Positions 25,875 to 34,656 of a DNA stretch of 64,000 nucleotides are shown piece by piece. This DNA comes from an uncultured Desulfovibrio sp. (GTDB lineage: Bacteria > Desulfobacterota > Desulfovibrionia > Desulfovibrionales > Desulfovibrionaceae), in the NCBI GenBank assembly GCA_910587035.1, contig CAJUMQ010000004.1, positions 62,001-126,000 on the forward strand, given 5' to 3'. The position numbers and the translations under genes were made by a program. Numbering within the stretch: the first letter of the stretch is position 1; the number at the start of each line of letters is the position of its first letter. Under the pieces are notes generated by a model, which was not told the origin of the DNA, made no database searches, and worked only from the letters and a program-made list of their open reading frames with translations.

Positions 25875-25920
25875 AGACTGCTAAAAACATCACCAGCAAC
25901 CATGTCATAGTCGGGTAAAC

Positions 25921-27306
25921 ATGCTTTCAGAAAGAGAAGTTATCAGCACGCTGAACATGCTGCGCAATGAGCATCTGGATGTACGCACAGTCACACTGGG
26001 CGTGAGTCTTCTCGATTGCGCAAGCCATGACCTTGATCTGTTTATAGCCAATGTTCAGGCCAAGATAAGCCGCTATGCTGCGCAGCTTGTGCGCGTGTGT
26101 GATGAAGTGGGTGCGCGTTACGGCATACCGGTGGTCAACAAGCGCATAAGCGTGAGCCCCATTGCCGTGGCAGGAGCCCCATTTGGCCCTGATGGCATGG
26201 TGCGCATCTGCCAGGCCCTGGACGCCGCCGCCAAGGAGGCGGGGGTGGATTTTCTCGGCGGGTTTTCCGCTCTGGTGGAAAAAGGCTTTTCCAATGGCGA
26301 CAGGGCACTCATTGAAGCCCTGCCCGAGGCTCTGGCCACCACAGACAGGGTTTGCGCATCCATAAATGTGGCCTCCTCCCGCAGCGGTATCAACATGGAC
26401 GCCATTGCCATCATGGGGCGGCAAATCCTCGCCACAGCGCGCAAGACAGCCGCCGCCGGCGGCATGGGCTGCGCCAAGCTGGTGGTTTTTGCAAACATTC
26501 CCCAGGATGTGCCCTTCATGGCCGGAGCCTATCTTGGCATTGGCGAGCCTGATGTGGTTATAAATGTAGGCGTATCCGGGCCAGGAGTGGTCAAAAAGGC
26601 CATTGACCGCGCCATGGAAAAGGGCCGCAACAGCCATGGCCAGCCGCTTACCCTGCTGGATATGGCGGAAGTCATCAAGACAACGGCCTACAAGGTTACA
26701 AGGGTGGGCGAAATGATCGGCACGGAGGTGGCCAACAGGCTGGGCATACCTTTTGGCGTGGCCGATCTTTCCCTGGCTCCAACACCGGCTGTGGGGGATT
26801 CTGTAGGCGAGATTTTCCAGAGTCTGGGGCTCTCCAGCATAGGCGCGCCAGGCAGCACCGCGGTCCTGGCCATGCTCAACGACGCCGTAAAAAAAGGGGG
26901 AGCTTTCGCATCATCCTCGGTTGGCGGCCTGTCCGGCGCATTTATTCCAGTTTCGGAGGATTCCAGCATAGAAGAGGCAGCCCGGAAGGGTTTCCTGACC
27001 ATCGAAAAACTGGAGGCCATGACCAGCGTCTGTTCCGTTGGCCTGGACATGATCGCAATCCCCGGCGATACGCCGCCAGAGACCATTTCCGCGATTATTG
27101 CCGATGAAATGGCCATTGGCATGATCAATCACAAGACCACTGCCGCAAGGCTCATTCCGGTACCAGGCAAGGGACCGGGGGAGGAAGTTTCCTTTGGCGG
27201 ACTGCTTGGCAAGGCCGCCATCATGTCCGTGCCCAAAGGCCGCTCCGGGGGATTCATCGACCTTGGCGGCAGAATACCGGCGCCCATCAACAGCCTCAAG
27301 AACTAG
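25921..27306 (+). CDS. PFL-like protein, DUF711/UPF0210
   Basis: 461 residues, normal for the family. Recognisable blocks are VRTVTLGVSLLDC near the start, GIPVVNKRISVSPIA, KLVVFANIPQDVPFMAGAYLGIGEPDVVINVGVSGPG and FGGLLGKAAIMSVPKG near the end. Structures of relatives resemble the glycyl-radical enzyme barrel but lack an obvious glycyl-radical motif, and the function remains unknown. In many bacteria these genes follow a small ACT-domain gene; here the ACT gene is separated by the nitroreductase, keeping the association. Confidence 0.9.
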   Translation: MLSEREVISTLNMLRNEHLDVRTVTLGVSLLDCASHDLDLFIANVQAKISRYAAQLVRVCDEVGARYGIPVVNKRISVSPIAVAGAPFGPDGMVRICQALDAAAKEAGVDFLGGFSALVEKGFSNGDRALIEALPEALATTDRVCASINVASSRSGINMDAIAIMGRQILATARKTAAAGGMGCAKLVVFANIPQDVPFMAGAYLGIGEPDVVINVGVSGPGVVKKAIDRAMEKGRNSHGQPLTLLDMAEVIKTTAYKVTRVGEMIGTEVANRLGIPFGVADLSLAPTPAVGDSVGEIFQSLGLSSIGAPGSTAVLAMLNDAVKKGGAFASSSVGGLSGAFIPVSEDSSIEEAARKGFLTIEKLEAMTSVCSVGLDMIAIPGDTPPETISAIIADEMAIGMINHKTTAARLIPVPGKGPGEEVSFGGLLGKAAIMSVPKGRSGGFIDLGGRIPAPINSLKN

Positions 27307-27334
27307 CGCCGTGTCAGGCTGCGAGAGACACCAG

Positions 27335-28183
27335 TCAGGACTGCCGGAAATAGTTCGTGCCCCAGGCCAGGGCCAGCACATAGATGGAGGCGAATACGGC
27401 CAGAGCCGCGCTCAGAAGCGGTGGCGCAGAGAGGGAAAGACGCATCATCAGGGTGCCTATGACAAATCCGGAATTTCTGAATACCGCAAAATAGCAGGGC
27501 ATGTAGCGCTGGGCAATCAATACCATGCCGATATCCGCAAAAACCAGCACCGTGTATATGGTTTCAAAAAAAGCCGTTTCGCCACCATTAAAAAAATACC
27601 AGATATCCCTTATGCCTATGCCGGTGAAAATCAGAAGCAGAAATAGAGACACAATTTTTTTGCTTTGAATGTAGCGCTGCAGAAACTCGCCGTTTCTGAT
27701 ATATTCCTGCGGCTTCATCTGGCCCCGGAAAAACCCCAGGCACATGAACACGCAGATGGAGCCGATGCCGGATGCGGCAATGTCCATAATGCTCATGATG
27801 TTGCCAAAATCAACATTTATGGGCTCTGGCAGAAGGGAGAGCTCCTTGAAAGCATTGCGCAGGAGAATTAGTGTAAGTATCTCCAGCTGCTTGCCTATGC
27901 TGCGCGACAGGGAGGCCGGCAAAATAAAAATGAGACTTATCACCTCCAGAGCGAGGATGAGGGTAAAGGCAAGCTGAATGGCGAAAAAGTGGCTCAATGG
28001 CGGCTTTGGCAGCCATTGGGGATAATACCCCATGCGCGCCAGCTCCACTGCGCAAAGGGTTATCACATAGACCCAGATCAGCGCCACGCCTGTGGCCCGC
28101 TCCACACCGGCATCCTCCCAGAAATGATGCAGACGGTCAAAAAATCGGGCGATTCCATTCATCAAATCCACCAGACCTCCCAT
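27335..28183 (-). CDS. Integral membrane protein of unknown function
   Basis: 282 residues with six or seven hydrophobic helices (about 30-50, 65-95, 110-125, 137-155, 178-195, 207-225, 245-275). No family motif recognised. The N terminus is cytoplasmic by charge (Arg/His-rich RFFDRLHHFWEDAGVERATG). The stretch LEILTLILLRNAFKELSLL between helices is amphipathic. Convergent to the PFL gene and divergent from uvrC. Coding nature is supported by clean composition and length. Confidence 0.65.
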   Translation of the reverse strand: MGGLVDLMNGIARFFDRLHHFWEDAGVERATGVALIWVYVITLCAVELARMGYYPQWLPKPPLSHFFAIQLAFTLILALEVISLIFILPASLSRSIGKQLEILTLILLRNAFKELSLLPEPINVDFGNIMSIMDIAASGIGSICVFMCLGFFRGQMKPQEYIRNGEFLQRYIQSKKIVSLFLLLIFTGIGIRDIWYFFNGGETAFFETIYTVLVFADIGMVLIAQRYMPCYFAVFRNSGFVIGTLMMRLSLSAPPLLSAALAVFASIYVLALAWGTNYFRQS

Positions 28184-28286
28184 GCCTGTGTTCTTGTGGC
28201 AGACTGATTTTGCTCATATGCAGGCTTAAATTCAACTGTTTTTAGCGTATGTCTTTTGGTAGACGCAATATCCCTCCTGCCAAAAA

Positions 28287-28316
28287 TGGACAATGTCCTG
28301 GCGGGATTTATATATT
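28287..28316 (+). promoter_or_regulatory. Candidate promoter and operator-like palindrome before uvrC
   Basis: TGGACA (28287-28292) and TATATT (28311-28316) with an 18-base spacer form a plausible sigma-70 promoter 44 bases before uvrC. The -35 box lies inside the palindrome GGACA-A-TGTCC (28288-28298). A repressor such as an SOS regulator could bind there, but this does not match a LexA box I can name. Confidence 0.4.
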
Positions 28317-28359
28317 ATGCTGTTAAAAGGCTGTAATCACAAAAGGACGCCGCCAAGCA

Positions 28360-30264
28360 ATGCAAAGACCAGAGCCATCAACAATTCCACTCTCGCCCGG
28401 GGTGTACATTTATAGGGATGCCCGTGGCAGAATCATTTATGTGGGCAAGGCCCGGATTTTGCGCAGGCGTGTGCTGTCCTATTTCCGTCCCACCGGTTTG
28501 CCGCCCAAGACCGTTGCCATGATGGCCAGGGCGGAAAGCATAGAGTACCTTGCCACCACCACCGAAAAAGAGGCCCTGCTGCTGGAGGCGAATCTCATCA
28601 AGAAGCACAGGCCTCATTATAATATTGTACTCAGGGATGACAAACACTACTCCCTTTTTCGCCTCAATCTCAAGCATGACTTTCCACGTCTGGAGATAAC
28701 CCGGCGCGTCAAGCGGGATGGAGCCAGGTATTTTGGTCCATTCACATCGTCTCTGGCGGCCAGGGAGACCTGGAAACTGCTGCACAGGGTTTTTCCCCTC
28801 CGCCGCTGCACGGACAGGGCTATGAAGAATCGCGTGCGCCCCTGCCTTTACCACCATATCGGCCAGTGCCCGGCGCCATGCATGGGTCAGGTGGATTCCG
28901 CCGAATATCACAAATCCGTACGTCATGTCTGCGACCTGCTGGAGGGCAAGTCGGAAGCGCTGTTGGGGCAGATGCGGGCAGATATGCTCAAGGCATCTGA
29001 AGTGGAGGAATATGAGCGTGCCGCTGCGCTGCGCGACCAGATCAAGGCTGTGGAGATGACAGTGGAGAGGCAGGCCGCCATTCTGCCTGGCGCCCGCGAT
29101 GTGGACGCCATAGGTCTTTTCCAGGGAGAGAGCGGCCTGGCCCTTGGCGTAGTTTTCATGCGCAATGGCTCCGTGCGCGACATACGCGCCTTTTTCTGGG
29201 CCGGTCTTGAATATGGCGACGCTCCGGAAGTGCTGGCATCCTTCATCAGCCAGTTTTATACCCAGAATCCGGCTCCGCCCCGCATCCTGCTCCCCTGGCT
29301 GCCAAAACCATCCCAGATGGTGGAGACCATAAGGGAGAGTGAAAACCCAGCCGATGCCGAGGAAAATGCCGATGATGCCGAGTTTGGCGATTTTATAGCC
29401 ACCAGACGTCTGCTTGAGCAAGTGCTGGCCGAAAGACGCGGAGGCCAGGTGCATATTGTCATCCCCCAGAATGCGTCAGACAACAGGCTGATTGATCTGG
29501 CCCAGGCAAATGCAAGGGAGGAGGCTGCGCGCCGCCAGGGCGCCAACCCCCAGGCCATACTGGAGAATATTGCCAAAATCCTAAATCTGCCCGAACCGCC
29601 CAGACGCATTGAGTGCGTGGATGTCTCCCACATCTCGGGTTCGCAGACAAGGGTGGGACTGGTTGTGTATGAGGATGGGCTGCCGGCAAAGGACGAATAT
29701 CGCATCTATGCCATGCCGGACAGCCAGGACGACTATGCGACCCTGTTCCACTGGATAGCCAGACGCATTGAAAGCGGGGCACCCTGGCCGGATCTGCTGC
29801 TCATCGATGGCGGCCGCGGTCAGCTGGCCAGCATTGCCAGGGCAATGCGCGAGGCCGGGGAGGAGAATCTTTTTCCCCTTGCGGCCATAGCCAAGGCCAG
29901 GGATGAAAATGGCCATGCTGACAGGCGCGCTGGCAATGTTTCCGATCGCATCTTTGTTCCTGGCCGCACCAATCCGCTGCCATTCCGTGAAGGCAGCCGC
30001 GAGCTGCTTCTTCTGCAGCAAATACGCGATGCGACGCATCACTTCGCCATCCAGGGGCATCGCAAGGCGCGCAAAAAGGCGGCCTTTTCCGGAGAACTCA
30101 TGCGCCTGCCCGGTATCGGGCCAGCCACGGCCAAACTGCTTTGGGACACATTTGGCAGTGTGGAAGCCATGCGCAAGGCGGACATCGAAGACATGAAACA
30201 GATCCCCGGCATAGGGGAGGCCAAGGCAAAAATGCTGGTGGAAAAGCTGCGCAATCTGGCCTGA
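28360..30264 (+). CDS. uvrC: Excinuclease ABC subunit C
   Basis: Dual-incision nuclease of nucleotide excision repair. 634 residues: GIY-YIG domain (PGVYIYRDARGRIIYVGKA, about 10-28) for the 3' cut; a Cys-rich stretch RRCTDRAMKNRVRPCLYHHIGQCPAPC (about 148-174) binding Fe-S in relatives; a UVR UvrB-binding motif VEEYERAAALRDQI (about 218); an RNase-H-like endonuclease with ECVDVSHISG, DLLLIDGGRGQL and DATHHFA; and two C-terminal helix-hairpin-helix motifs, LPGIGPATAKLL and IPGIGEAKAKML. The partner uvrB is also in this window. A repeat element lies 10 bases downstream. Confidence 0.96.
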   Translation: MQRPEPSTIPLSPGVYIYRDARGRIIYVGKARILRRRVLSYFRPTGLPPKTVAMMARAESIEYLATTTEKEALLLEANLIKKHRPHYNIVLRDDKHYSLFRLNLKHDFPRLEITRRVKRDGARYFGPFTSSLAARETWKLLHRVFPLRRCTDRAMKNRVRPCLYHHIGQCPAPCMGQVDSAEYHKSVRHVCDLLEGKSEALLGQMRADMLKASEVEEYERAAALRDQIKAVEMTVERQAAILPGARDVDAIGLFQGESGLALGVVFMRNGSVRDIRAFFWAGLEYGDAPEVLASFISQFYTQNPAPPRILLPWLPKPSQMVETIRESENPADAEENADDAEFGDFIATRRLLEQVLAERRGGQVHIVIPQNASDNRLIDLAQANAREEAARRQGANPQAILENIAKILNLPEPPRRIECVDVSHISGSQTRVGLVVYEDGLPAKDEYRIYAMPDSQDDYATLFHWIARRIESGAPWPDLLLIDGGRGQLASIARAMREAGEENLFPLAAIAKARDENGHADRRAGNVSDRIFVPGRTNPLPFREGSRELLLLQQIRDATHHFAIQGHRKARKKAAFSGELMRLPGIGPATAKLLWDTFGSVEAMRKADIEDMKQIPGIGEAKAKMLVEKLRNLA

Positions 30265-30275
30265 GGATCCCTGTA

Positions 30276-30441
30276 GCATTTTCATCAGTTGAAACGCTCT
30301 GCCCGTTTCAACCATACGCGCCGGCGTTTGCCCGCGTAGGGGGACAGGCACATGAAAAATTCAATTTTTTTCCGCTCATTTTTGCGCGGGCGCTTCAAAA
30401 GAAGCGCCTCCCATATGCCTGTTTTCAATCGGCAAATGCCA
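30276..30441 (+). mobile_element. R1 MITE-like element, copy 2
   Basis: Starts GCATTTTCATCAGTTGAAAC just after a TA (30274-30275) and ends ...CAATCGGCAAATGCC near ATA (30441-30443). Internal hairpin GAAACGCTCTGCCCGTTTC. Shares the ordered blocks ATCAGTTGAAA, ACAGGCACATG, AATTCAATTTTT, GCGGGCGCTTC and GCCTGTTTTCAATCGG with copies 1 and 3. The terminal GA has been lost at one end and the other end is altered, so this copy is decayed. It occupies the first half of the 375-base uvrC-adiC gap; the second half (30442-30639) holds the inverted repeat at 30558 and nothing else recognised. Confidence 0.7.
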
Positions 30442-30557
30442 TAAAGGCAGCCATCCCCGTATAAAAATTTATTCTTTACGAAAAGGCGCAAAAGTTCCAT
30501 TCTCCTTTTAACGGCAGGCCGCAAATTGCCAAAATCCCCAGCGTCTGTCGTAAATGC

Positions 30558-30586
30558 GATAACATTCTGGCCAAACAGATGTTATC
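30558..30586 (+). promoter_or_regulatory. Inverted repeat upstream of adiC
   Basis: Arms GATAACAT (30558-30565) and ATGTTATC (30579-30586), extendable by CTG/CAG with a one-base bulge; loop GCCAAA. It lies 53 bases before the adiC start and may be an operator or a leader hairpin controlling the acid-resistance unit. Confidence 0.4.
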
Positions 30587-30639
30587 AAATTAGCAAGGCG
30601 CTCCCGCCGGGCGCATAAATTATATAAGGAGACCGGACA

Positions 30640-32190
30640 ATGTCAGAAGAAGCGGCTGCGCAGGCGGCCAACGACAACAAAATCGGAGTGGTTGCCGCCA
30701 CCTTCATGGTCGCTGGCAACATGATGGGTTCCGGAGTATTCATGCTGCCAGCCAACCTGGCGGCATTTGGCAGCATATCCCTCATCGGCTGGATTCTCAC
30801 CAGCATAGGCGCCATCGCGCTTGCCCTTACCTTCGCAAAACTCGCCAACATTGACCCCGCAGCCGGCGGCCCCTATGCCTATTCCCGCAAGGCTTTTGGC
30901 GATTATATGGGCTATCAGACAAATATGGTCTACTGGGTGGCCAACGTGCTGGGCAATGTGGGCCTTGCCGTGGCCGGCATTGGCTACCTCACCCATTTTG
31001 TGCCAGCACTGACAAATCCCTGGATTGCCGCCTTCGGGCAGCTTTTTGTCATCTGGCTTTTTGCCTGGGCAAACATGCTGGGCCCAAAACTGGTTGGCCG
31101 CATCCAGTCCTTTACCACCATAATGGCGCTCATTCCCATTGTTGGCATAGCCCTGCTGGGCTGGTTCTGGTTCAATCCCCAGCTGTTCAGCTCCAGCTGG
31201 AATGTGACCGGCTCTGGTTCCGGCTCCGCAATCATGGGCAGCCTGAACTTCACCCTATGGGCTTTCATCGGCGTTGAGAGCGCATCCGTCTCCGCCGGCG
31301 TTGTGCGCAATCCGCGCCGCAATGTGCCCATAGCCACCATCAGCGGCGTGGTGATTGCCGGCGTCTGCTATATCCTCAGCTGCTCTGTGATCATGGGCAT
31401 GATCCCCAACAAGGAGCTTGTGGTTTCTTCAGCCCCCTTTGCCGATGCCGCCAGGATTGCCCTGGGCGACATGGGTGGCAATGTGGTCGCCCTCTGCGCA
31501 GCCTGCGGCTGCCTTGGCTCCCTTGCCGGCTGGACCCTTCTCGTGGGTCAGAGCGCAAAGGCCGCGGCTGATGACGGCCTCTTTGGCAATGTTTTCTCCC
31601 GTGTGAACAAGAAGGATGTGCCTGCGGCCGGCCTGTTCATTGTCGCTGTGATAATGAGCATCATGGTGCTTGGCACCATCTCCCCGGGCGCGTCCGCCCA
31701 GTTTGGCAAGATCGCGTCCATCGCTGTCATTCTTACCCTTTTGCCCTATATATACTCCTGCATCTCCATAAAGGTGCTTGGCTACAAGATTCTCCAGGGC
31801 AATTCCTATCTTCTTTACATAATTATCGGTTTTATTGGCGCGGTCTACTGCATGACAGCGCTGATCGGCTCGGACGGCTCCCAGACCAGATGGTCCCTGA
31901 TTTTCGTCATAGCGACCATCGTGCTCTACTCCGCGGCCATTACCAGAAAGCGGGAAATCGAGGAGGGTCATGTGCATGTAGGTGGAGTTTCCCCGCAATG
32001 GATACGCTGGATCACTCTCACCACAACAGTTGTGGTGCTTGCAGTCACCCTGTGGCTTACAGTTGACGCCGGGCACCATCAGAAGAGGCGCGCGCCGCTG
32101 CCCAGACATCTTGTTGAGCAGCCTGCCCCTGCGCCCCAGACACCGCCAGCCGGTGTAACCGTCCAGCCACAGGCTGGCACGGCCCAATGA
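30640..32190 (+). CDS. adiC: Arginine:agmatine antiporter
   Basis: APC-superfamily antiporter exchanging external arginine for internal agmatine during extreme acid stress. 516 residues. Sequence recalls E. coli AdiC along almost the entire length: MVAGNMMGSGVFMLPANLA with the substrate-amine loop (about 24), FTLWAFIGVESASV with the gating Trp and Glu, RNVPIATISGV, GCLGSLAGWTLLVGQSAKAAADDGLF with the central Trp. A C-terminal extension of about 70 residues follows (one more hydrophobic span and a Pro/Ala/Gln-rich tail ending QPAPAPQTPPAG), absent from E. coli AdiC. It has a GGAG ribosome-binding site and is followed after 80 bases by adiA, which supports arginine over lysine as substrate. Confidence 0.88.
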   Translation: MSEEAAAQAANDNKIGVVAATFMVAGNMMGSGVFMLPANLAAFGSISLIGWILTSIGAIALALTFAKLANIDPAAGGPYAYSRKAFGDYMGYQTNMVYWVANVLGNVGLAVAGIGYLTHFVPALTNPWIAAFGQLFVIWLFAWANMLGPKLVGRIQSFTTIMALIPIVGIALLGWFWFNPQLFSSSWNVTGSGSGSAIMGSLNFTLWAFIGVESASVSAGVVRNPRRNVPIATISGVVIAGVCYILSCSVIMGMIPNKELVVSSAPFADAARIALGDMGGNVVALCAACGCLGSLAGWTLLVGQSAKAAADDGLFGNVFSRVNKKDVPAAGLFIVAVIMSIMVLGTISPGASAQFGKIASIAVILTLLPYIYSCISIKVLGYKILQGNSYLLYIIIGFIGAVYCMTALIGSDGSQTRWSLIFVIATIVLYSAAITRKREIEEGHVHVGGVSPQWIRWITLTTTVVVLAVTLWLTVDAGHHQKRRAPLPRHLVEQPAPAPQTPPAGVTVQPQAGTAQ

Positions 32191-32270
32191 ACAACAACCC
32201 ATCCCGTCACATGGGGAGACGGCAATGGCTCAATATATTTGTTCCTGAACCTGTAACCAAAGGATAACCA

Positions 32271-34574
32271 ATGATCCTTTCAACAGATCAAAACCCGGCC
32301 CGGCTGGGGATGAAAATCCTGCTGGTGCACGAGGAATATCATCACGGCAGTATAGCCGGCAGACTTCTCTCCAAACTTGAGGGCCAGCTCGAAGATTTTG
32401 ATATTGCCATTCTTGGCGCGGAATCCGCCCAGGACGCCATCCTCATGCTCGATTCCGATGCCGAAATCCAGGCGCTCCTGCTGGATTGGGATCTGGACGA
32501 CAAAATGTCGCATCAGCCAGCCATGAATGTGATTCAGGCTGTGCGGGCGCGCACGGAGCAGATGCCCATATTCCTGTTCACAGATCGCGAAAACGCTGCG
32601 CAGATTCCGGTTAATATCCTGGCGGATGTTAATGACTTCATCTGGCTGTTCGAGGATACAGCCGATTTCATCGCCGGCCGCATTGTGGCCGCCCTTCGCC
32701 GCTATCGGTCCCAATTGCTGCCGCCAATGTTCAATGCCCTTTGCCAGTTCTCCCGTGTGCATGAATATTCCTGGCACACGCCTGGCCACACCGGCGGCAC
32801 GGCTTTTCTGAAGACCACAGTTGGCCGCTCCTACTTTGACTTTTTTGGTGAAAACCTGCTGCGCTCCGATCTTTCCATATCCGTGGGCGAGCTGGGATCT
32901 CTGCTGGATCATTCCGGCCCCATTGGCGAGGGTGAGGATTTTGCGGCCAAGGTCTTTGGCTCGGACTACACCTTCTGCGTCACCAATGGCTCCTCCATGT
33001 CCAACCGCGTGATCATGATGGCCGCTGTGGCCAGAGGGCAGGTGGCCATGTGCGACCGCAATGCCCATAAGTCCATTGAGCATGCCATCACCATGTCCGG
33101 CGCCATCCCCACCTACATGCTCACCACGCGCAACTACTATGGCATCATTGGCCCCATCCCGCCGGAGCGCATGACAAAGGAGGCCATTGCCAGATCGGTG
33201 GCCGAAAATCCGCTTATAGGTCAGGCCACAGACAAAAATCCTGTTTCCGCCACTGTGACCAACTCCACCTATGATGGCCTGTGCTACAATGTGGAGCGGG
33301 TGGAGCAGCTGCTTGGGCAAAGTGTGGACAGGTTGCATTTTGACGAGGCATGGTACGGCTATGCACGCTTCAATCCCATATACGCCAAGCGCTTCGCCAT
33401 GCATGGCGATCCCAAGAAAAGGGACAGAAACCTGCCCACTGTGTTCGCCACCCAGTCCACACACAAGCTGCTTGCGGCTCTCTCCCAGGCTTCAATGATC
33501 CATGTGCGCGAGGGACGCCGGCCCATCAGCAAGCACAGGTTCAATGAAACCTACATGATGCATGCCTCCACCTCGCCCAACTACGCCATCATCGCATCCA
33601 ATGATGTCAGCGCGGGTATGATGGCCGGCAATGGCGGCAAGTACCTCACGGATGAATCCATCCATGAGGCTGTGGCTTTCCGCAAGCTGATGGCCAGGGT
33701 GCATTCGGACATGGCCGCCAAGGGCGAATGGTTCGTCAATGTCTGGCAGCCTGACAATGTGGTTGATCAGAATGGCAAGACAGTACCATTCTGGCAGGCG
33801 GATGAAAAATGGCTTGCGGAAAACGCCTCCTGCTGGACCCTCAAGCCTGGTGATGAATGGCATGGTTTTGGCAATCTTGAAGATAACTGGTGCATGCTTG
33901 ACCCCATCAAGGTCACTGTCACCACGCCCGGCATGAACAGGGAAGGCAAGCTGGAAGAATGGGGCATTCCCGCCAGCGTTCTCTCCGCCTACCTCGACAA
34001 TGTCGGCATAGTGGTGGAGAAGACCCAGGATTTCACAATTCTGTTCCTCTTCTCCATTGGCATTACCCGTGGCAAATGGGGCACCCTTGTCAACACCCTG
34101 CTGCGCTTCAAGGAAGATTACGACCGCAACGCTCCCCTTGAGGAAGTTCTGCCGGCAATTATCAATGCCGCGCCGGACCGCTATGCCAACATGGGACTTG
34201 CAGATCTTTGCAAGGAAATGTTCGCGGCCATGAAGGAACTCAAGACAACCCGCCTCCTCCAGGATGCGTTCTCTGTGCTGCCAGTGGCTGACATGACGCC
34301 ACAGGCTGCCTACGAGCGTCTGGTGCGCGACGAGGTCGAACAGGTAAATCTGGAACAATGCGCAAACCGCACCCTTGCCACAGGCATCGTGCCCTATCCT
34401 CCGGGAATTCCTCTTCTCATGCCCGGTGAAAATGCCGGCCCGTCAGACGGCCCGCTGCTTGGCTACCTCAAGGCACTTGAAAGCTTTGACCAGCGCTTCC
34501 CCAGCTTTGGCCACGACAATCATGGCGTTGAAAACGTCAACGGCAAATATATAGTCAGTGTCCTGAAAAAATAG
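32271..34574 (+). CDS. adiA: Biodegradative arginine decarboxylase
   Basis: PLP-dependent fold-type I decarboxylase, consuming a proton as arginine becomes agmatine. 767 residues: N-terminal wing/response-regulator-like domain (about 15-140), then the PLP core with EYSWHTPGHTGGTAFL, LHFDEAWYGYARFNPIY and the Schiff-base Lys399 in ATQSTHKLLAALSQAS, then a C-terminal domain ending with YPPGIPLLMPGE. The agreement with E. coli AdiA (for example HFDEAWYGYARFNPIYA) is closer than with lysine or ornithine enzymes. Start at 32271 fits AAGGAT at 5-base spacing. Terminator downstream. With adiC it forms a complete arginine-dependent acid-resistance system. Confidence 0.92.
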   Translation: MILSTDQNPARLGMKILLVHEEYHHGSIAGRLLSKLEGQLEDFDIAILGAESAQDAILMLDSDAEIQALLLDWDLDDKMSHQPAMNVIQAVRARTEQMPIFLFTDRENAAQIPVNILADVNDFIWLFEDTADFIAGRIVAALRRYRSQLLPPMFNALCQFSRVHEYSWHTPGHTGGTAFLKTTVGRSYFDFFGENLLRSDLSISVGELGSLLDHSGPIGEGEDFAAKVFGSDYTFCVTNGSSMSNRVIMMAAVARGQVAMCDRNAHKSIEHAITMSGAIPTYMLTTRNYYGIIGPIPPERMTKEAIARSVAENPLIGQATDKNPVSATVTNSTYDGLCYNVERVEQLLGQSVDRLHFDEAWYGYARFNPIYAKRFAMHGDPKKRDRNLPTVFATQSTHKLLAALSQASMIHVREGRRPISKHRFNETYMMHASTSPNYAIIASNDVSAGMMAGNGGKYLTDESIHEAVAFRKLMARVHSDMAAKGEWFVNVWQPDNVVDQNGKTVPFWQADEKWLAENASCWTLKPGDEWHGFGNLEDNWCMLDPIKVTVTTPGMNREGKLEEWGIPASVLSAYLDNVGIVVEKTQDFTILFLFSIGITRGKWGTLVNTLLRFKEDYDRNAPLEEVLPAIINAAPDRYANMGLADLCKEMFAAMKELKTTRLLQDAFSVLPVADMTPQAAYERLVRDEVEQVNLEQCANRTLATGIVPYPPGIPLLMPGENAGPSDGPLLGYLKALESFDQRFPSFGHDNHGVENVNGKYIVSVLKK

Positions 34575-34600
34575 ACTAATGCCTGACAATCCGTAAACCC

Positions 34601-34631
34601 GGGGGGATGGCCACGCCATCTCCCCTTTTTT
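34601..34631 (+). terminator. Rho-independent terminator after adiA
   Basis: Eleven-pair stem (GGGGGGATGGC / GCCATCTCCCC, one G-T pair) with a three-base loop, followed by TTTTTT. It lies in the convergent gap to comF. Confidence 0.88.
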
Positions 34632-34656
34632 ATTCACGCCAGCCATGTCTGCAGTA

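Noticed and set aside
30640..32190. Lysine:cadaverine (CadB) or ornithine:putrescine (PotE) antiporter
   Set aside because: Residue blocks are closest to AdiC, and the partner decarboxylase matches AdiA rather than CadA or SpeF.
32280..33464. 394-codon open frame opposite adiA
   Set aside because: Antisense of a strongly conserved decarboxylase; His- and Gly-rich low-information sequence.
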